NCBI GenBank assembly: GCA_021801795.1
Contig: JAJYXR010000002.1
Coordinates: 1-39,062, forward strand
Direction: 5' to 3'
DNA length: 39,062 nucleotides
From: Actinomycetes bacterium
Lineage (GTDB): Bacteria > Actinomycetota > Acidimicrobiia > Acidimicrobiales > JAJYXR01
Below, in pieces: positions 8,452-17,849 of this stretch. Each line of letters starts with the position of its first letter. Within the stretch, counting starts at the first letter, position 1. The notes under the pieces were generated by a model. The model had not been told where the DNA came from. It ran no database searches and saw only the letters and a list, made by a program, of their open reading frames with translations. The position numbers and the translations under genes were made by a program.

Positions 8452-8492
8452 AGGATGTCAAGGGAGGTGAGGGCGGCCGGCGAAGCACGTGG

Positions 8493-10097
8493 TCAGGCGC
8501 TACGGGACACCCGAGTGAGAGCAGCCGGAACGGGAAGTGACTCGCCGCTGCCCGGTTCGAGCAGGGGTCCCTCTCCATCCCGGGGAACGTTCACGTCGTC
8601 AGCCTCGCCTGGACCGGAAGCTGCCTTCGCGTAGTAGGCGTCCTCACCCGATACCTCCTCGAGGCTCCTGCCTGCAGGCTCTGGCAGCACGAAGGTCAGG
8701 CAGAGGCCGAGGACAGCGGCCAGGGCAGCCACAGCCAGCGAGCCGCGCAAGCCGAAGGCCGCCTGGATGACCGGGAACAGGAACACCCCCGCGAAGGCTC
8801 CCAGCTTTCCGACTCCTGCCGAGATGCCGTGACCGGTGGTGCGGACGCTCACCGGGTAGACCTCCGAGGGCAGGACGAAGGTGGTGGTGTTCGGCCCGAA
8901 CTCGGTGAAGAGGTAGCTGATCCCGTAGACGATCAGGAAGGGCACCACGGTGGTGGTGATCCCGGGCACCAGGGCGAGCACGCCGAATGCTACGGCCATG
9001 GCCGCGAATCCGAGCACCTGAAGGCGCCTATGGCCGATCCGGTCCATGAAGCTGAACGCGAGCACGTATCCAGGAACGGCGAAGACCACGAAGATCGCGA
9101 GCGTCCAGGCCAGACCTGCGGCCAGTGACGCGTGGGGCGCCACGTCCTTCATGATGAGCGGGGTGGAGATGGTGTTCCCGTAGTAGGCGTAGTCGAGCAG
9201 GAACCACGTCCCGGCAGTGCCGAGGAGGGTCAGCAGCATGCGCCGGTCACTCAGGAACTGCCTGAGGCCGTAGGGCACCACATCGGCTGGCCGGCGAGGG
9301 GGTCCTGCCGCGGAGCCCTCCTCGATGACACCGTCCGAGAAAAGTGCCAGCTGTGCTGCCGCGCGTGCCTCGTCGCCCTTCACCTTGGCCTCAAAGCGGG
9401 GAGACTCGGGCATCTTCGTCCGCATGTACACCACCGCAGCAGCAGGTACGGCACCCAGGGCGAGCATGATCCGCCAGGCGATGTCATGGCTCATCCCGGA
9501 TGCGACGAGGGTGAGGCCCACCACAGGACCCACTACGAGCCCTAGAGCCTGCATGGAGAAAACCAGGCCGACCAGCCGGCCGCGGTCGTCGCGGTTCGAG
9601 TACTCGCTCATCAGGACGGCCGACACCGGATAGTCGCCACCTATGCCGAAGCCGAGCACGAACCGGGAGGCCACCAGCCAGACGATCCCGGTGGCCAACG
9701 CCGATGACAGTGCACCGACGATCATCACCGCTGCCACTATCGCGTACACCCGCTTGCGCCCCAGGAGGTCCGCGATCCTCCCGAACACCAGTGCCCCGAA
9801 GAAGGCAGCGAGCAGGGTGGCGCTTCCTACGAGCGACACCTCTGGGCTGGAAAGGTGCCACTCGCCCTTTATGAGCACCAGGGCCGTGCCGATTATGAAC
9901 AGGTCGTAGGCATCGGTGAAGAACCCCATCCCCGACATGAACACTGCCCGCATGTGGAAACGGCTGGTCGGTGCGCTGTCGAGCAACTCGGCGACCGTGG
10001 ATGTTCCAGCTAGCCCGGTCGGCGGGAGGGACGGCCCTGCAGATCTATCGCCACCTGGGAACGATCCCTCTACTACCGGCGATCCCTGCTCCTCCAC
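8493..10097 (-). CDS. MFS transporter, phosphate:H+ symporter-like
   Basis: The protein has 534 residues from GTG 10097. It carries the sugar-porter/PHS signatures: GMGFFTDAYDLFIIG in TM1, GRIADLLGRKRVYA after TM2, GFGIGGDYPVSAVLMSEY in TM4, and TEFGPNTTTFVLPSEVYPVSVR in the second half. The GMGFFTDAYDLF and GIGGDYPLSA-type motifs are characteristic of the phosphate:H+ symporter family (Pho84-like). The start was chosen because AGGAGG lies 5 nt before GTG 10097, and because the alternative ATG 10154 sits directly against a three-unit PHO box, leaving no room for a promoter. The PHO box independently supports phosphate uptake. The C-terminal 50 residues are hydrophilic and low-complexity. Confidence 0.82.
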   Translation of the reverse strand: MEEQGSPVVEGSFPGGDRSAGPSLPPTGLAGTSTVAELLDSAPTSRFHMRAVFMSGMGFFTDAYDLFIIGTALVLIKGEWHLSSPEVSLVGSATLLAAFFGALVFGRIADLLGRKRVYAIVAAVMIVGALSSALATGIVWLVASRFVLGFGIGGDYPVSAVLMSEYSNRDDRGRLVGLVFSMQALGLVVGPVVGLTLVASGMSHDIAWRIMLALGAVPAAAVVYMRTKMPESPRFEAKVKGDEARAAAQLALFSDGVIEEGSAAGPPRRPADVVPYGLRQFLSDRRMLLTLLGTAGTWFLLDYAYYGNTISTPLIMKDVAPHASLAAGLAWTLAIFVVFAVPGYVLAFSFMDRIGHRRLQVLGFAAMAVAFGVLALVPGITTTVVPFLIVYGISYLFTEFGPNTTTFVLPSEVYPVSVRTTGHGISAGVGKLGAFAGVFLFPVIQAAFGLRGSLAVAALAAVLGLCLTFVLPEPAGRSLEEVSGEDAYYAKAASGPGEADDVNVPRDGEGPLLEPGSGESLPVPAALTRVSRSA

Positions 10098-10156
10098 ACG
10101 ATCCTCCTCGGGTCTACAGAGGTACTCTGGCAGGCGCGAGTTATCCGCAGGCATTC

Positions 10157-10189
10157 CTAAGGTAAACAGAAGGTGAACCCTGGGTGAAC
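10157..10189 (-). promoter_or_regulatory. PHO box (three 11-bp direct repeats) upstream of the phosphate transporter
   Basis: On the minus strand three contiguous 11-mers read GTTCACCCAGG (10189-10179), GTTCACCTTCT (10178-10168) and GTTTACCTTAG (10167-10157). The first matches the published Streptomyces PhoP direct-repeat-unit consensus G(G/T)TCAYYYR(G/C)G at all 11 positions; the others match in the conserved 5' heptamer with at most one change. The site lies about 60 nt upstream of the chosen start, with GATAAC (10144-10139) as a possible -10. Activation by a PhoP/RegX3-type response regulator under phosphate limitation is inferred. Confidence 0.75.
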
Positions 10190-10246
10190 GGTGCGCTACC
10201 TGACCAGTCGCGCGCCGAGAGCACCTGACGTCGTTATCAGCAGGCC

Positions 10247-10266
10247 GTGGGTGGGACCCAACCCAC
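10247..10266 (-). terminator. Possible hairpin downstream of clpC
   Basis: GTGGGT and ACCCAC form a 6-bp inverted repeat with an 8-nt loop, 60 nt past the clpC stop. There is no U-tract, so intrinsic termination is doubtful. Confidence 0.25.
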
Positions 10267-10325
10267 CAGCCTGGATCAGGCTTCACTCCGCGTCTGCACC
10301 CGGCAGGCTTGACCCAGGTGGCCGC

Positions 10326-12818
10326 TCAGGTGGTCGGGCTGGGGCCTGCTGCAGCCAGCTCGGCAGGCGGAGGCTGCAGACCCTCGACGGCGTGGAAAAC
10401 GATCTCACCGTTCTCCACGTCGGCCACTACGGTCTCGCCGACCCGGAACTCCTTCCAGAGGATCCGCTCCGAGAGCTGGTCCTCGATGTGCTGCTGGATG
10501 GCGCGCCGGAGCGGACGAGCACCGAGCGTGGGGTCGTACCCCTTCTCCGCGAGGAAGGTCTTAGCCGCGTCGGTCAGCTCCAGGGCAATCCCCTGGGCCA
10601 TCAGCTGGTCGGAGACTCGCTTCACCATCAGGTCTACTATCTCCACGACCTCCTCACGAGACAGCTCGTGGAAGACGATGACCTCGTCGATCCGGTTCAG
10701 GAACTCGGGGCGGAAATGCACCTTCAGCGCCTCGTGAACCTTCGCCTTCATGCGCTCGTAGGTGACCGCCTCGGAGGTCTTCGCAAAGCCCACCGAGGAC
10801 TTCCTCAAGTCCGCGGTTCCGAGGTTAGAGGTCATGATGAGCACCGTGTTCTTGAAGTCGACCGAGCGGCCCTGGGCATCGGTGAGCCGACCATCCTCGA
10901 GGATCTGGAGCAGGGCGTTGAAAACGTCCGGATGCGCCTTCTCCACCTCGTCGAACAGCACCACCGAGAACGGCTTGCGCCGGACAGCCTCGGTGAGCTG
11001 TCCACCCTCTTCGTAGCCAACGTAGCCGGGGGGAGAGCCCACCAGACGGCTGACCGTGTGCTTCTCCATGTACTCGCTCATATCGAGTTGTATGAGGGCA
11101 TCCTCGTCATCGAAGAGGAACTCTGCCAGGGTCTTCGCGAGCTCTGTCTTACCGACACCGGTGGGGCCGAGGAAGATGAAGGAGCCGCTGGGACGCTTCG
11201 GGTCCTTAAGCCCTGCGCGCGTACGCCGTATGGCACGCGAGAGGGCCTTTATGGCCTCTTCCTGGCCGACCACGCGCTTGTGCAGCTCGTCTTCCATGCG
11301 GAGCAGCTTCGCAGTCTCCTCCTCTGTAAGACGGTAGACGGGGATACCTGTCCAGTTCGCCAGGACCTCGGCGATGACCTCCTCGTCGACCACGTCGAAG
11401 AGCTCCACTCCCTCCGCACGCCACTCGGCTTCCATGGCGGCCTTACGGTCCACTCGCTCCTTCTCCTGCTCGGCGAGCTTCTTAGCCTGGTCGAAGGCCT
11501 GGCGTTCTATCGCCGCCTCCTTATCGGCACGTATCCGCGCGATCTCCTCCTCCAGCTTCTTATAGTCCGGAGGCGTGGTCATACGCCTTATTCGCAACCG
11601 GCTGCCAGCCTCGTCGATGAGATCGATCGCCTTGTCCGGTAGCTGTCGATCAGCCAGGTAACGATCGGCCAGGTTCGCCGCCGCGACAAGCGCCTGGTCC
11701 GTGATGGTGACCGAGTGGTGAGACTCGTAGCGATCGCGCAGACCCTTCAGGATCTCGATCGTGTGGGCGACAGTAGGCTGCTCGACCTTTATCGGCTGGA
11801 ACCTCCTCTCCAGCGCCGCGTCCTTCTCCAGATGCTTCCGGTACTCGTCAAGCGTGGTCGCACCGATGGTCTGCAGCTCCCCGCGAGCCAGCATCGGCTT
11901 CAGTATGCTGGCTGCGTCGATGGCACCTTCAGCCGCGCCTGCCCCCACCAGGGTGTGGAGCTCGTCGATGAAGAGAACGATGTCGCCGCGTGTGCGGATC
12001 TCCTTCAGCACCTTCTTCAGGCGCTCCTCGAAATCACCGCGGTACCTGCTTCCCGCCACCAGCGCGCCGAGATCCAGGGTGTAGACCTGCTTGCCGCGCA
12101 GGGTCTCCGGGACGTCGTTGCTCACGATCTGCTGGGACAGCCCTTCGACTATCGCGGTCTTGCCCACGCCTGGCTCTCCGATGAGGACCGGGTTATTCTT
12201 CGTGCGGCGCGACAGAACCTGCATCACCCGCTCGATCTCCTTCTCGCGGCCGATCACCGGGTCGAGCTTCCCGTCGCGTGCCAGCTGGGTGAGGTTCCTC
12301 CCGAACTGGTCCAGAACAGGAGATCCCGTAGAGCCCTCACCCGAGGAGGGTCCCACGCTTGCACCGGCAGTCTCCTTACCCTGGTAGCCAGACAGGAGCT
12401 GGATGACCTGCTGGCGTACCCGCGTCAGGTCCGCACCGAGGCTGACCAGCACCTGGGCGGCCACGCCCTCGCCCTCACGGACAAGGCCGAGGAGCATGTG
12501 CTCGGTGCCGATGTAGTTGTGCCCGAGCTGCAGAGCCTCCCGGAGGGACAGCTCCAGCACCTTCTTCGCCCTGGGGGTGAAGGGGGGGGAGCCGCTGGGC
12601 GCGGTGCCGGACAGGCCGATGGTCTCCTCGACCTTCTCCCTCACGGCCTCGAGGGAGATCCCCATCTGCTCCAGGGCCTTCGCTGCCACGCCCTCGCCCT
12701 CGTGGATGAGGCCCAGCAGTATGTGCTCGGTGCCGATGAAGCTGTGGTTGAGCAGGCGCGCTTCTTCCTGCGCCAGCACCAGCACCCTACGTGCCCTGTC
12801 CGTAAATCGTTCAAACAC
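10326..12818 (-). CDS. clpC: ATP-dependent Clp protease ATP-binding subunit ClpC
   Basis: An 830-residue HSP100/Clp ATPase. Two Clp N-terminal repeats (about 4-68 and 80-144, each with a GTEH motif) are followed by AAA+ D1 with Walker A GEPGVGKT (214-221) and Walker B VLFIDE (about 281-286). A coiled-coil M-domain with UVR-like sequence lies at about 420-465. D2 has Walker A GPTGVGKT (551-558) and Walker B VVLFDE (619-624). A VGF tripeptide in D2 (SSVGFAK) corresponds to the ClpP-docking loop. It unfolds substrates and feeds them to ClpP in the cytoplasm. GTG 12818 is preceded by GGGAGG at 7 nt spacing, which fixes the start. Length and domain order are normal for actinobacterial ClpC1. It is divergent from the prenyl synthase gene, with a 214-217-bp promoter region between. 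Confidence 0.97.
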   Translation of the reverse strand: MFERFTDRARRVLVLAQEEARLLNHSFIGTEHILLGLIHEGEGVAAKALEQMGISLEAVREKVEETIGLSGTAPSGSPPFTPRAKKVLELSLREALQLGHNYIGTEHMLLGLVREGEGVAAQVLVSLGADLTRVRQQVIQLLSGYQGKETAGASVGPSSGEGSTGSPVLDQFGRNLTQLARDGKLDPVIGREKEIERVMQVLSRRTKNNPVLIGEPGVGKTAIVEGLSQQIVSNDVPETLRGKQVYTLDLGALVAGSRYRGDFEERLKKVLKEIRTRGDIVLFIDELHTLVGAGAAEGAIDAASILKPMLARGELQTIGATTLDEYRKHLEKDAALERRFQPIKVEQPTVAHTIEILKGLRDRYESHHSVTITDQALVAAANLADRYLADRQLPDKAIDLIDEAGSRLRIRRMTTPPDYKKLEEEIARIRADKEAAIERQAFDQAKKLAEQEKERVDRKAAMEAEWRAEGVELFDVVDEEVIAEVLANWTGIPVYRLTEEETAKLLRMEDELHKRVVGQEEAIKALSRAIRRTRAGLKDPKRPSGSFIFLGPTGVGKTELAKTLAEFLFDDEDALIQLDMSEYMEKHTVSRLVGSPPGYVGYEEGGQLTEAVRRKPFSVVLFDEVEKAHPDVFNALLQILEDGRLTDAQGRSVDFKNTVLIMTSNLGTADLRKSSVGFAKTSEAVTYERMKAKVHEALKVHFRPEFLNRIDEVIVFHELSREEVVEIVDLMVKRVSDQLMAQGIALELTDAAKTFLAEKGYDPTLGARPLRRAIQQHIEDQLSERILWKEFRVGETVVADVENGEIVFHAVEGLQPPPAELAAAGPSPTT

Positions 12819-13021
12819 GCAACCGCCTCCCTCGACGGCTAGTCGTTACGTGACCAGTCTACCGGTGGGGTGTGACAACCGGTGCCGGCAGGATCGGCCA
12901 CCTGCCCAGCGTACCCGCCAGAGGGTGCCTGCGGTACACATCTGGCCCACCGAACCCACAATCCGGTCGGTATCGGTGGCCCACCCCATCTCTCCATTGT
13001 CCTAGTCCTCCCCGTCTCGCC

Positions 13022-13041
13022 TATCGTTCACCTTGGTGAAC
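13022..13041 (+). promoter_or_regulatory. Possible leaderless promoter and 16-bp palindrome over the prenyl synthase start
   Basis: TATCGT (13022-13027) fits the TANNNT -10 pattern and ends 8 nt before GTG 13036. The perfect palindrome GTTCACCTTGGTGAAC (13026-13041, 7-bp arms) overlaps both the -10 and the start codon, a position suited to an operator. No Shine-Dalgarno sequence is present. The binding protein is unknown. Confidence 0.4.
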
Positions 13042-14019
13042 GTCACCGAGCTCCTGTCGCTTCCCTCCCTAGAGCGGGATCTCGCGCGCCTGGAGCCGCT
13101 GCTGCGCGACTCGGTCAGCTCGGGAGACATCTTCCTCGACGAGGTGGTCACCCACCTCATAGACGCGGGTGGCAAGCGGCTACGCCCCAGCCTGGCCCTG
13201 GCCTGCGCCACGGCAGGAGCGCAGGAGGCATCCGGTGACGACCTCCAGGGAGCCATAGCCGTGGAGCTCGTGCACCTGGCCTCTCTCTACCACGACGACG
13301 TTATGGACGAAGCCGTCATCCGCCGGAACGTCGAGAGCGTGAACGCCCGTTGGGGGAACCTGGTAGCCATCGTCGCCGGTGACTTCCTGCTTGCCCGGTC
13401 GGCCGAGATCGCAGCCTCCCTGGGGACAGAGGTGGCTGCACTCCTGGCGAACACCCTGGGCAGGCTCTGCCAGGGTCAGGTCTCCGAAGTGCGCTCCGCC
13501 TACAGCCTGGAGCGCACCGAGCAGGACTACCTGGCGGCAATAGACGGGAAGACGGCAGCCCTCATGGCTACGTCCTGCCGGATCGGAGCGATCACCGCCG
13601 GCCTGCCGAGGCACCAGGTGGAGGCCCTCACCACCTTCGGGCGCTGCTTCGGAATGGTGTTCCAGATCCGTGACGACATACTGGACGTGATAGGCACTCA
13701 GTCGGAGCTCGGAAAACCAGCAGGTCAGGACCTGGCCGAGGGGATCTACACGCTACCGGTGCTTCGGGCCCTGGCCGACCCGGAGTCGGGTCCCGAGTTG
13801 AGGACCCTGCTGGGCCAACCATTGGCACAGCCCGAACGCGACAAGGCCAGGGCGATCGTCACCCACACGACGGCCATAGAGGACTCCGTGAAGCAGGGCC
13901 GCCGCTACGCCGAAGAGGCCATCCGGGCTGCCCAGAAGGCCGACCGGTCCCGGCCTGCGCTGGCAGGAGCACTGTCCAGCCTGGTCGAAGGCTTGCTCTC
14001 CGGGCTGCCTGGCTCCTGA
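13036..14019 (+). CDS. Polyprenyl diphosphate synthase (trans-isoprenyl type)
   Basis: A protein of about 327 residues of the trans-isoprenyl diphosphate synthase family. It makes a linear prenyl diphosphate from IPP and an allylic primer. Visible are GGKRLRPSLAL, the first Asp-rich motif YHDDVMDEAVIRR (DDxxD, about 87-99), GDFLLARS, GKTAALMA, and the second Asp-rich motif FQIRDDILD (about 210-218), followed by GKPAGQDLAEG. The residues before DDxxD are Leu-Tyr-His with no bulky aromatic directly adjacent, so a medium or long chain (menaquinone side chain or geranylgeranyl) is plausible. Chain length cannot be set by eye. TTG 13033 is an alternative start one codon upstream of GTG. It is convergent with the FAD oxidoreductase operon. 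Confidence 0.9.
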   Translation: MNVTELLSLPSLERDLARLEPLLRDSVSSGDIFLDEVVTHLIDAGGKRLRPSLALACATAGAQEASGDDLQGAIAVELVHLASLYHDDVMDEAVIRRNVESVNARWGNLVAIVAGDFLLARSAEIAASLGTEVAALLANTLGRLCQGQVSEVRSAYSLERTEQDYLAAIDGKTAALMATSCRIGAITAGLPRHQVEALTTFGRCFGMVFQIRDDILDVIGTQSELGKPAGQDLAEGIYTLPVLRALADPESGPELRTLLGQPLAQPERDKARAIVTHTTAIEDSVKQGRRYAEEAIRAAQKADRSRPALAGALSSLVEGLLSGLPGS

Positions 14020-14130
14020 GACGAGCGCAGGCACGCTGGGCTGGGCTGCACTGCGAGCACCGATCTTCACGGTTCACGCTGGTACGACTGAGCGGCGGCG
14101 CCATGGGGCGGTCCCGCGGCGGCTGGCGAT

Positions 14131-15774
14131 CTAGGAGCTTCCCAGCGCCACCGGAGGTAGGTAACCGCGGTCGATCGCCGCCTGCACCTGGGGGGGGACA
14201 TCCCACCAGATCCTGAGACCGAGGTCCTCAGCCACGACGCGAGCGGCGTTGTATCCAGCACCCAGGAGCACCATCCCGCCAGGATGGGTGCTCGCACCCG
14301 CCACGTAGAAACCCTCCACGGGCGTCCGGTAGGAGGAGCACTCGGCAGAGGGGCGGTTATAGCCCATCTGGATGGAGATATAGGCACCATGCTTGATCGC
14401 GCCTCGGCGCATCGAGGGTATGTGCTCCTCGATGTCCGCCGGGCTCCAGGGAAGGGCGATCCTCACGTTCGACCCTGCCAGGTTCGGGGCATGACGGGAC
14501 CACTCCTCGAATGCCCGATCGGCCAGCTCGTGCTTCGCCGCGCTCCAATCGACGCCGTAAGGAGCCAGGCACTCCCACCGCAGCACCTCGCAGTTACCGT
14601 ACTCGGGAAGGTGGTGAGCCGCAGCCAGCGGGTCGAACAACGAAGGGCAGGTGGCATGCCCTACCTTTCCGTCGGGTACCCGTCCGGTCCGGGCAGCCTC
14701 GAAGTGGGCCACCACGTCCGACACCGACTCGACTCCCATGACGACGTTCAGGGAAGAGCTCACCTCGTCGGGGTAGCCCTGGTAGCGAGGTGCCTCACCC
14801 ACCACCCCCCAGTTGGCCACGAAAAGGCTGGTCTCGTCCCACTCCCAGGCCCGTGCTGCCTCCACCACGCCCGGATCGAGCCCATCGGGATCGAGGAGCT
14901 GGAGGAAATTCTGTTCGGGGTTCAGGGTGCTCACCACCGCTCGTGCCCGGATCACGCTGCCATCGTCCAGGCGCACACCCGTCACCCGCCCGCCGGGGCT
15001 GGCCTCACGGAGAACCTCGCGAACGCAAGCGGCCGTCACCACCTGGCCACCGTTTGCCTCCAGCGCCCTTCGGAGGGCCGATGCCATCTGATGGCTGCCA
15101 CCCCGCACGAGGGCGGCCTGCATCAAGCGGTAGACATAGATGGGGGCGAGGAACCCCATGCCTCCACCATCCGGGTCCAAGCCGAACATGCTGGCCAGGT
15201 AGACCAGGGCCGCTTCGACGCGTTCGTCGTCGAAGCCGTACCCGTGGATGACCTCGCGCGGCGTGAGCTCCGCGAGCTCGTTCAGCCACCTGCCCAGCTC
15301 CCCTCCCTGTTCGAGCATCTCGATCTGGTCGAGGGGCTCTACTGGACCCACATAGGTAGCGGGGATTATGAACTCCTCGGAGGCACGCCGGAAGTCCTCG
15401 TATAGCTCCCTGAACCGTGCTCCGTCGCCAGGGGAGAGGGCGGCTACGCCAGCCACGGAGGCATCCGGATCGGAGTGCAGGACAAGCGATGCCCCGTCGA
15501 AGAGGAAGGCGGCCTGGACGTCGGGGCGCACGAACGACACGCCGTAATCCGCGAGGCCGAGATCGTGGTACGGAGGCATCAGCTCGGCCAGGAGCATGTA
15601 GATGGCATGGGAGTTGAAGGTGAAACCCGAGAGCTCCTGGCTGGTCAGGCCACCCCCGCTCTCGACATTGCGTTCCAGGACCCGAACCCGGGCACCCGCA
15701 GCAGCCAGGTATGCAGCGCAGGTAAGGCCATTCGGTCCAGCTCCCAGCACCAGTACGTCAAGATCCTCTGACAT
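14131..15774 (-). CDS. FAD-dependent oxidoreductase, phytoene desaturase/CrtO-like (paralogue 1)
   Basis: A 547-residue protein from ATG 15774; a longer upstream frame adds 23 residues that overlap the preceding gene. The N-terminal dinucleotide-binding motif VLVLGAGPNGLTCAAYLAAAGA and a following E-R (RVLERNVESGGG) bind the ADP part of FAD. The C-terminal FAD motif reads GFYVAGASTHPGGMVLLGAG. The overall layout is that of CrtI/CrtO carotenoid desaturases and ketolases and related NAD(P)/FAD oxidoreductases of unknown substrate. The start overlaps the 3' end of the upstream paralogue by 17 nt. Co-transcription with the paralogue, the small protein and the MerR regulator is likely. The substrate is not deducible; an isoprenoid is possible given the convergent prenyl synthase. 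Confidence 0.8.
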   Translation of the reverse strand: MSEDLDVLVLGAGPNGLTCAAYLAAAGARVRVLERNVESGGGLTSQELSGFTFNSHAIYMLLAELMPPYHDLGLADYGVSFVRPDVQAAFLFDGASLVLHSDPDASVAGVAALSPGDGARFRELYEDFRRASEEFIIPATYVGPVEPLDQIEMLEQGGELGRWLNELAELTPREVIHGYGFDDERVEAALVYLASMFGLDPDGGGMGFLAPIYVYRLMQAALVRGGSHQMASALRRALEANGGQVVTAACVREVLREASPGGRVTGVRLDDGSVIRARAVVSTLNPEQNFLQLLDPDGLDPGVVEAARAWEWDETSLFVANWGVVGEAPRYQGYPDEVSSSLNVVMGVESVSDVVAHFEAARTGRVPDGKVGHATCPSLFDPLAAAHHLPEYGNCEVLRWECLAPYGVDWSAAKHELADRAFEEWSRHAPNLAGSNVRIALPWSPADIEEHIPSMRRGAIKHGAYISIQMGYNRPSAECSSYRTPVEGFYVAGASTHPGGMVLLGAGYNAARVVAEDLGLRIWWDVPPQVQAAIDRGYLPPVALGSS

Positions 15775-17413
15775 GTCCCGTGTACCTTTCCAAGAACCGC
15801 TCCATCGGAGCGGAGCGCCACCATTCCTGCTCCCGCACCCCACAGTCCTCAGCTACGACACCGGCTGCCACGTACCCGTTACCCAGATGGGTCAGCGAGG
15901 CTGGCCAGATGCCCTGTGAGAAATAGATCCCGTCGATCGCCGATCGCGGCGCGACACGACCCGTGTACCACTGCGCACCGCTGTTGTCCCCACCGATCTC
16001 GTGCCCGTACACAGCAGAGGCGTTACGGCGCCAGTTGTCGAGGGGGGTGAAGTAGAGGCTGTCGACCACCTGCGATCTGAACCCAGGGGCCAGGCGTTCC
16101 ATCATGTCAGCGTGGGCCTGGTGCACCTGGTCGATCAGGGCCCGGTCATCCCAGGCACCGAATCCGCCGTACTCGTTCAGCTCTACCGGATACTCGATCT
16201 CCACCGACAGCGTGCAGCGTCCATCAGCCGACATCCTCGATCGATCCTGTCCCGTCTGGTTATAGATCTCCGCGATGTCACCCAGCACCTCCATTGTCGC
16301 GCCTCGGTGGTAGCGCTCCTGAGACTCGTGGGCATGCTCCCAGGAGTCGTAGGGCCTCAAGATGAACGGCGATATGTCGACATCGGGGTTCCAGGCTCTC
16401 GAACCCCATTCGGGAAGGCCCTGGATGAGGAAGTGGGAGATGAACGCACAGTGCCCTTCGGATGCCCAGTCGACCATCTTCTGGTGCAGGAGCGGATCCC
16501 GCCTAGCCACTTCCTGGTCATCGAGCATCTGGCGTGCAACAGCCGGCGAGACATTGAACACGACCCCCCGCCTGGCGTGCAGCGCATCCACGGGGTACGG
16601 CGACTCCTCCGCCAGCACAACCGTGTGCGACGTCCCGCCTTCCGGCGCCAGCTCGACCTTCGTGACCGGGGTGTTCAGCAGCAGCGTCCCCCCGTAGAAG
16701 CGCAGGCAGCGGACTAGAGCGTGGACCAGGGTGTGCATACCGCCCTTAGGGGTACCGGTCGCCAGCAGGGAAGAGAGCATTACGGCTACCGCGCCTTCTC
16801 CAGGCATCGCCACGTCTCCGAAGAGGCCTATGTCTGCTGCGGCCAGCCAGAGAAGCTTCACATGCTCCTCGTCGAACAGCTCGTCGAGCAGCTCCAGGCC
16901 GTTCATCTCGTGCATCTGCGCAGGAGAGATCCCGACGTACCTGCCCAGGTCGAAGAGTCGCTCCTCTCCTTCGGCCGAAGGTGGCCGGAAGAACAGCCAC
17001 AGCAGCTCCATGGCATCCGGGAGCAGTTTCTGACGCATCGCGATCGTCGTGCGAGCATCCTTCTCGGACAGCCGCTCCAGCTCCCTGCGCTGGAGGTCGA
17101 GGTCGTAGTAGTACACGTAGTTCTTCCCGTCGGGCCAGACTGCGGCCGCCCCGGACTTACCGAGCAGGAGGTCGAACCCGAACCGATCCAGGTCGAGATC
17201 TCCCCAGACCGGGCTCATCGGAAGGAAGCAGACCGCCGCATGGGTGTCGGTCGGGTTCTCCCCTCCGAAGAGGTCCTCGGTTAGCGCGAACGCACCGCAT
17301 TCGTTGCGTCTCTCCACCACGGCTACCTTCAGGCCTGCCCTTGCCAGGTAGGCACCACACGTGAGGCCGTTCACACCGGCACCCACCACTACCACGTCAT
17401 ACGTGTCCTCCAC
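15758..17413 (-). CDS. FAD-dependent oxidoreductase, phytoene dehydrogenase-like (paralogue 2)
   Basis: A 551-residue protein starting at GTG 17413, with AGGAGG 5 nt upstream. VVVVGAGVNGLTCGAYLARAGL and VAVVERRNECG form the FAD-binding Rossmann element at residues 5-40. The C-terminal IDGIYFSQGIWPASLTHLGNG corresponds to the second FAD contact. It is related to its downstream neighbour in fold and length but clearly diverged, including a different C-terminal motif. Two unlike copies in one operon suggest sequential steps on one substrate or a heteromeric enzyme. Annotated relatives are called phytoene desaturases, but most are uncharacterised. Confidence 0.8.
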   Translation of the reverse strand: MEDTYDVVVVGAGVNGLTCGAYLARAGLKVAVVERRNECGAFALTEDLFGGENPTDTHAAVCFLPMSPVWGDLDLDRFGFDLLLGKSGAAAVWPDGKNYVYYYDLDLQRRELERLSEKDARTTIAMRQKLLPDAMELLWLFFRPPSAEGEERLFDLGRYVGISPAQMHEMNGLELLDELFDEEHVKLLWLAAADIGLFGDVAMPGEGAVAVMLSSLLATGTPKGGMHTLVHALVRCLRFYGGTLLLNTPVTKVELAPEGGTSHTVVLAEESPYPVDALHARRGVVFNVSPAVARQMLDDQEVARRDPLLHQKMVDWASEGHCAFISHFLIQGLPEWGSRAWNPDVDISPFILRPYDSWEHAHESQERYHRGATMEVLGDIAEIYNQTGQDRSRMSADGRCTLSVEIEYPVELNEYGGFGAWDDRALIDQVHQAHADMMERLAPGFRSQVVDSLYFTPLDNWRRNASAVYGHEIGGDNSGAQWYTGRVAPRSAIDGIYFSQGIWPASLTHLGNGYVAAGVVAEDCGVREQEWWRSAPMERFLERYTGHVRGS

Positions 17414-17444
17414 ATCGACCTCCTATCCTCGATCCAGCGCTCCT

Positions 17445-17849
17445 CTAGGCGCCGCTACTCGCGAGCCGGCTGGAATCATCACCGGCCGCCTCGACTGCAG
17501 GGTCGATCTCTGGGTCGGCTCCGGCCGCCTCGCCGGTACCCGACTCACCCGAGTGGGCCCGCAGTGCCGTCGACCCGCTCCGGCGCTCCCACTGAGGCGG
17601 TGGCGCCTCGACCTGCGGAGTCTTCAGGTGCAGTGCCCACCTCACACCCAGCCTCAAGACCTTCGGGCTCATGGCTACACGGAGCATCCCCCCGATATCC
17701 TCGGGTGCGATCCTGATACTCGTCTCCCAGGTGACGGGCGCATGGGTGACACCGCTGACCACCACCTCGTGACCCTCCTGGACGAGCTTGAACTCGTGTA
17801 GATCCATCTGCAGCTCCCTGCGCCCCAGACCTCTGGACCGTATCTTCAT
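17445..17849 (-). CDS. Conserved-looking small protein of unknown function in the MerR/oxidoreductase operon
   Basis: A 134-residue protein with no recognised domain. Residues 1-75 look folded (alternating strands, VVVSGVTHAPVTWETSIRI, then APEDIGGMLRVAMSPKVL and a basic RLGVRWALHL). Residues 80-134 are acidic and Ala/Gly/Ser-rich, probably disordered. The ATG (17849) overlaps the stop of the MerR regulator (ATGA), and the oxidoreductase start follows 31 nt after its stop, so it is translated as part of this operon. No signal peptide or membrane segment is seen. It could be an accessory or substrate-handling protein, but nothing in the sequence fixes a role. Confidence 0.7.
   Translation of the reverse strand: MKIRSRGLGRRELQMDLHEFKLVQEGHEVVVSGVTHAPVTWETSIRIAPEDIGGMLRVAMSPKVLRLGVRWALHLKTPQVEAPPPQWERRSGSTALRAHSGESGTGEAAGADPEIDPAVEAAGDDSSRLASSGA

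Noticed and set aside
8420..8475. A complete IS200/IS605 element
   Set aside because: No transposase or TnpB frame and no left end are present; at most one end-like hairpin remains.
10191..12842. Plus-strand open frames of 375-483 codons opposite clpC
   Set aside because: They are antisense to an unambiguous ClpC with all Walker motifs; the products are Leu/Gly/His-rich and match nothing.
12819..13032. A SigR-type promoter for clpC
   Set aside because: clpC is a SigR/SigH target in some actinobacteria, but no GGAAY-N17-22-GTT pair was found in this gap on the minus strand.
13026..13046. PHO box at the prenyl synthase start
   Set aside because: GTTCACC occurs once and then inverted; the 11-bp direct periodicity needed for a PhoP site is missing.
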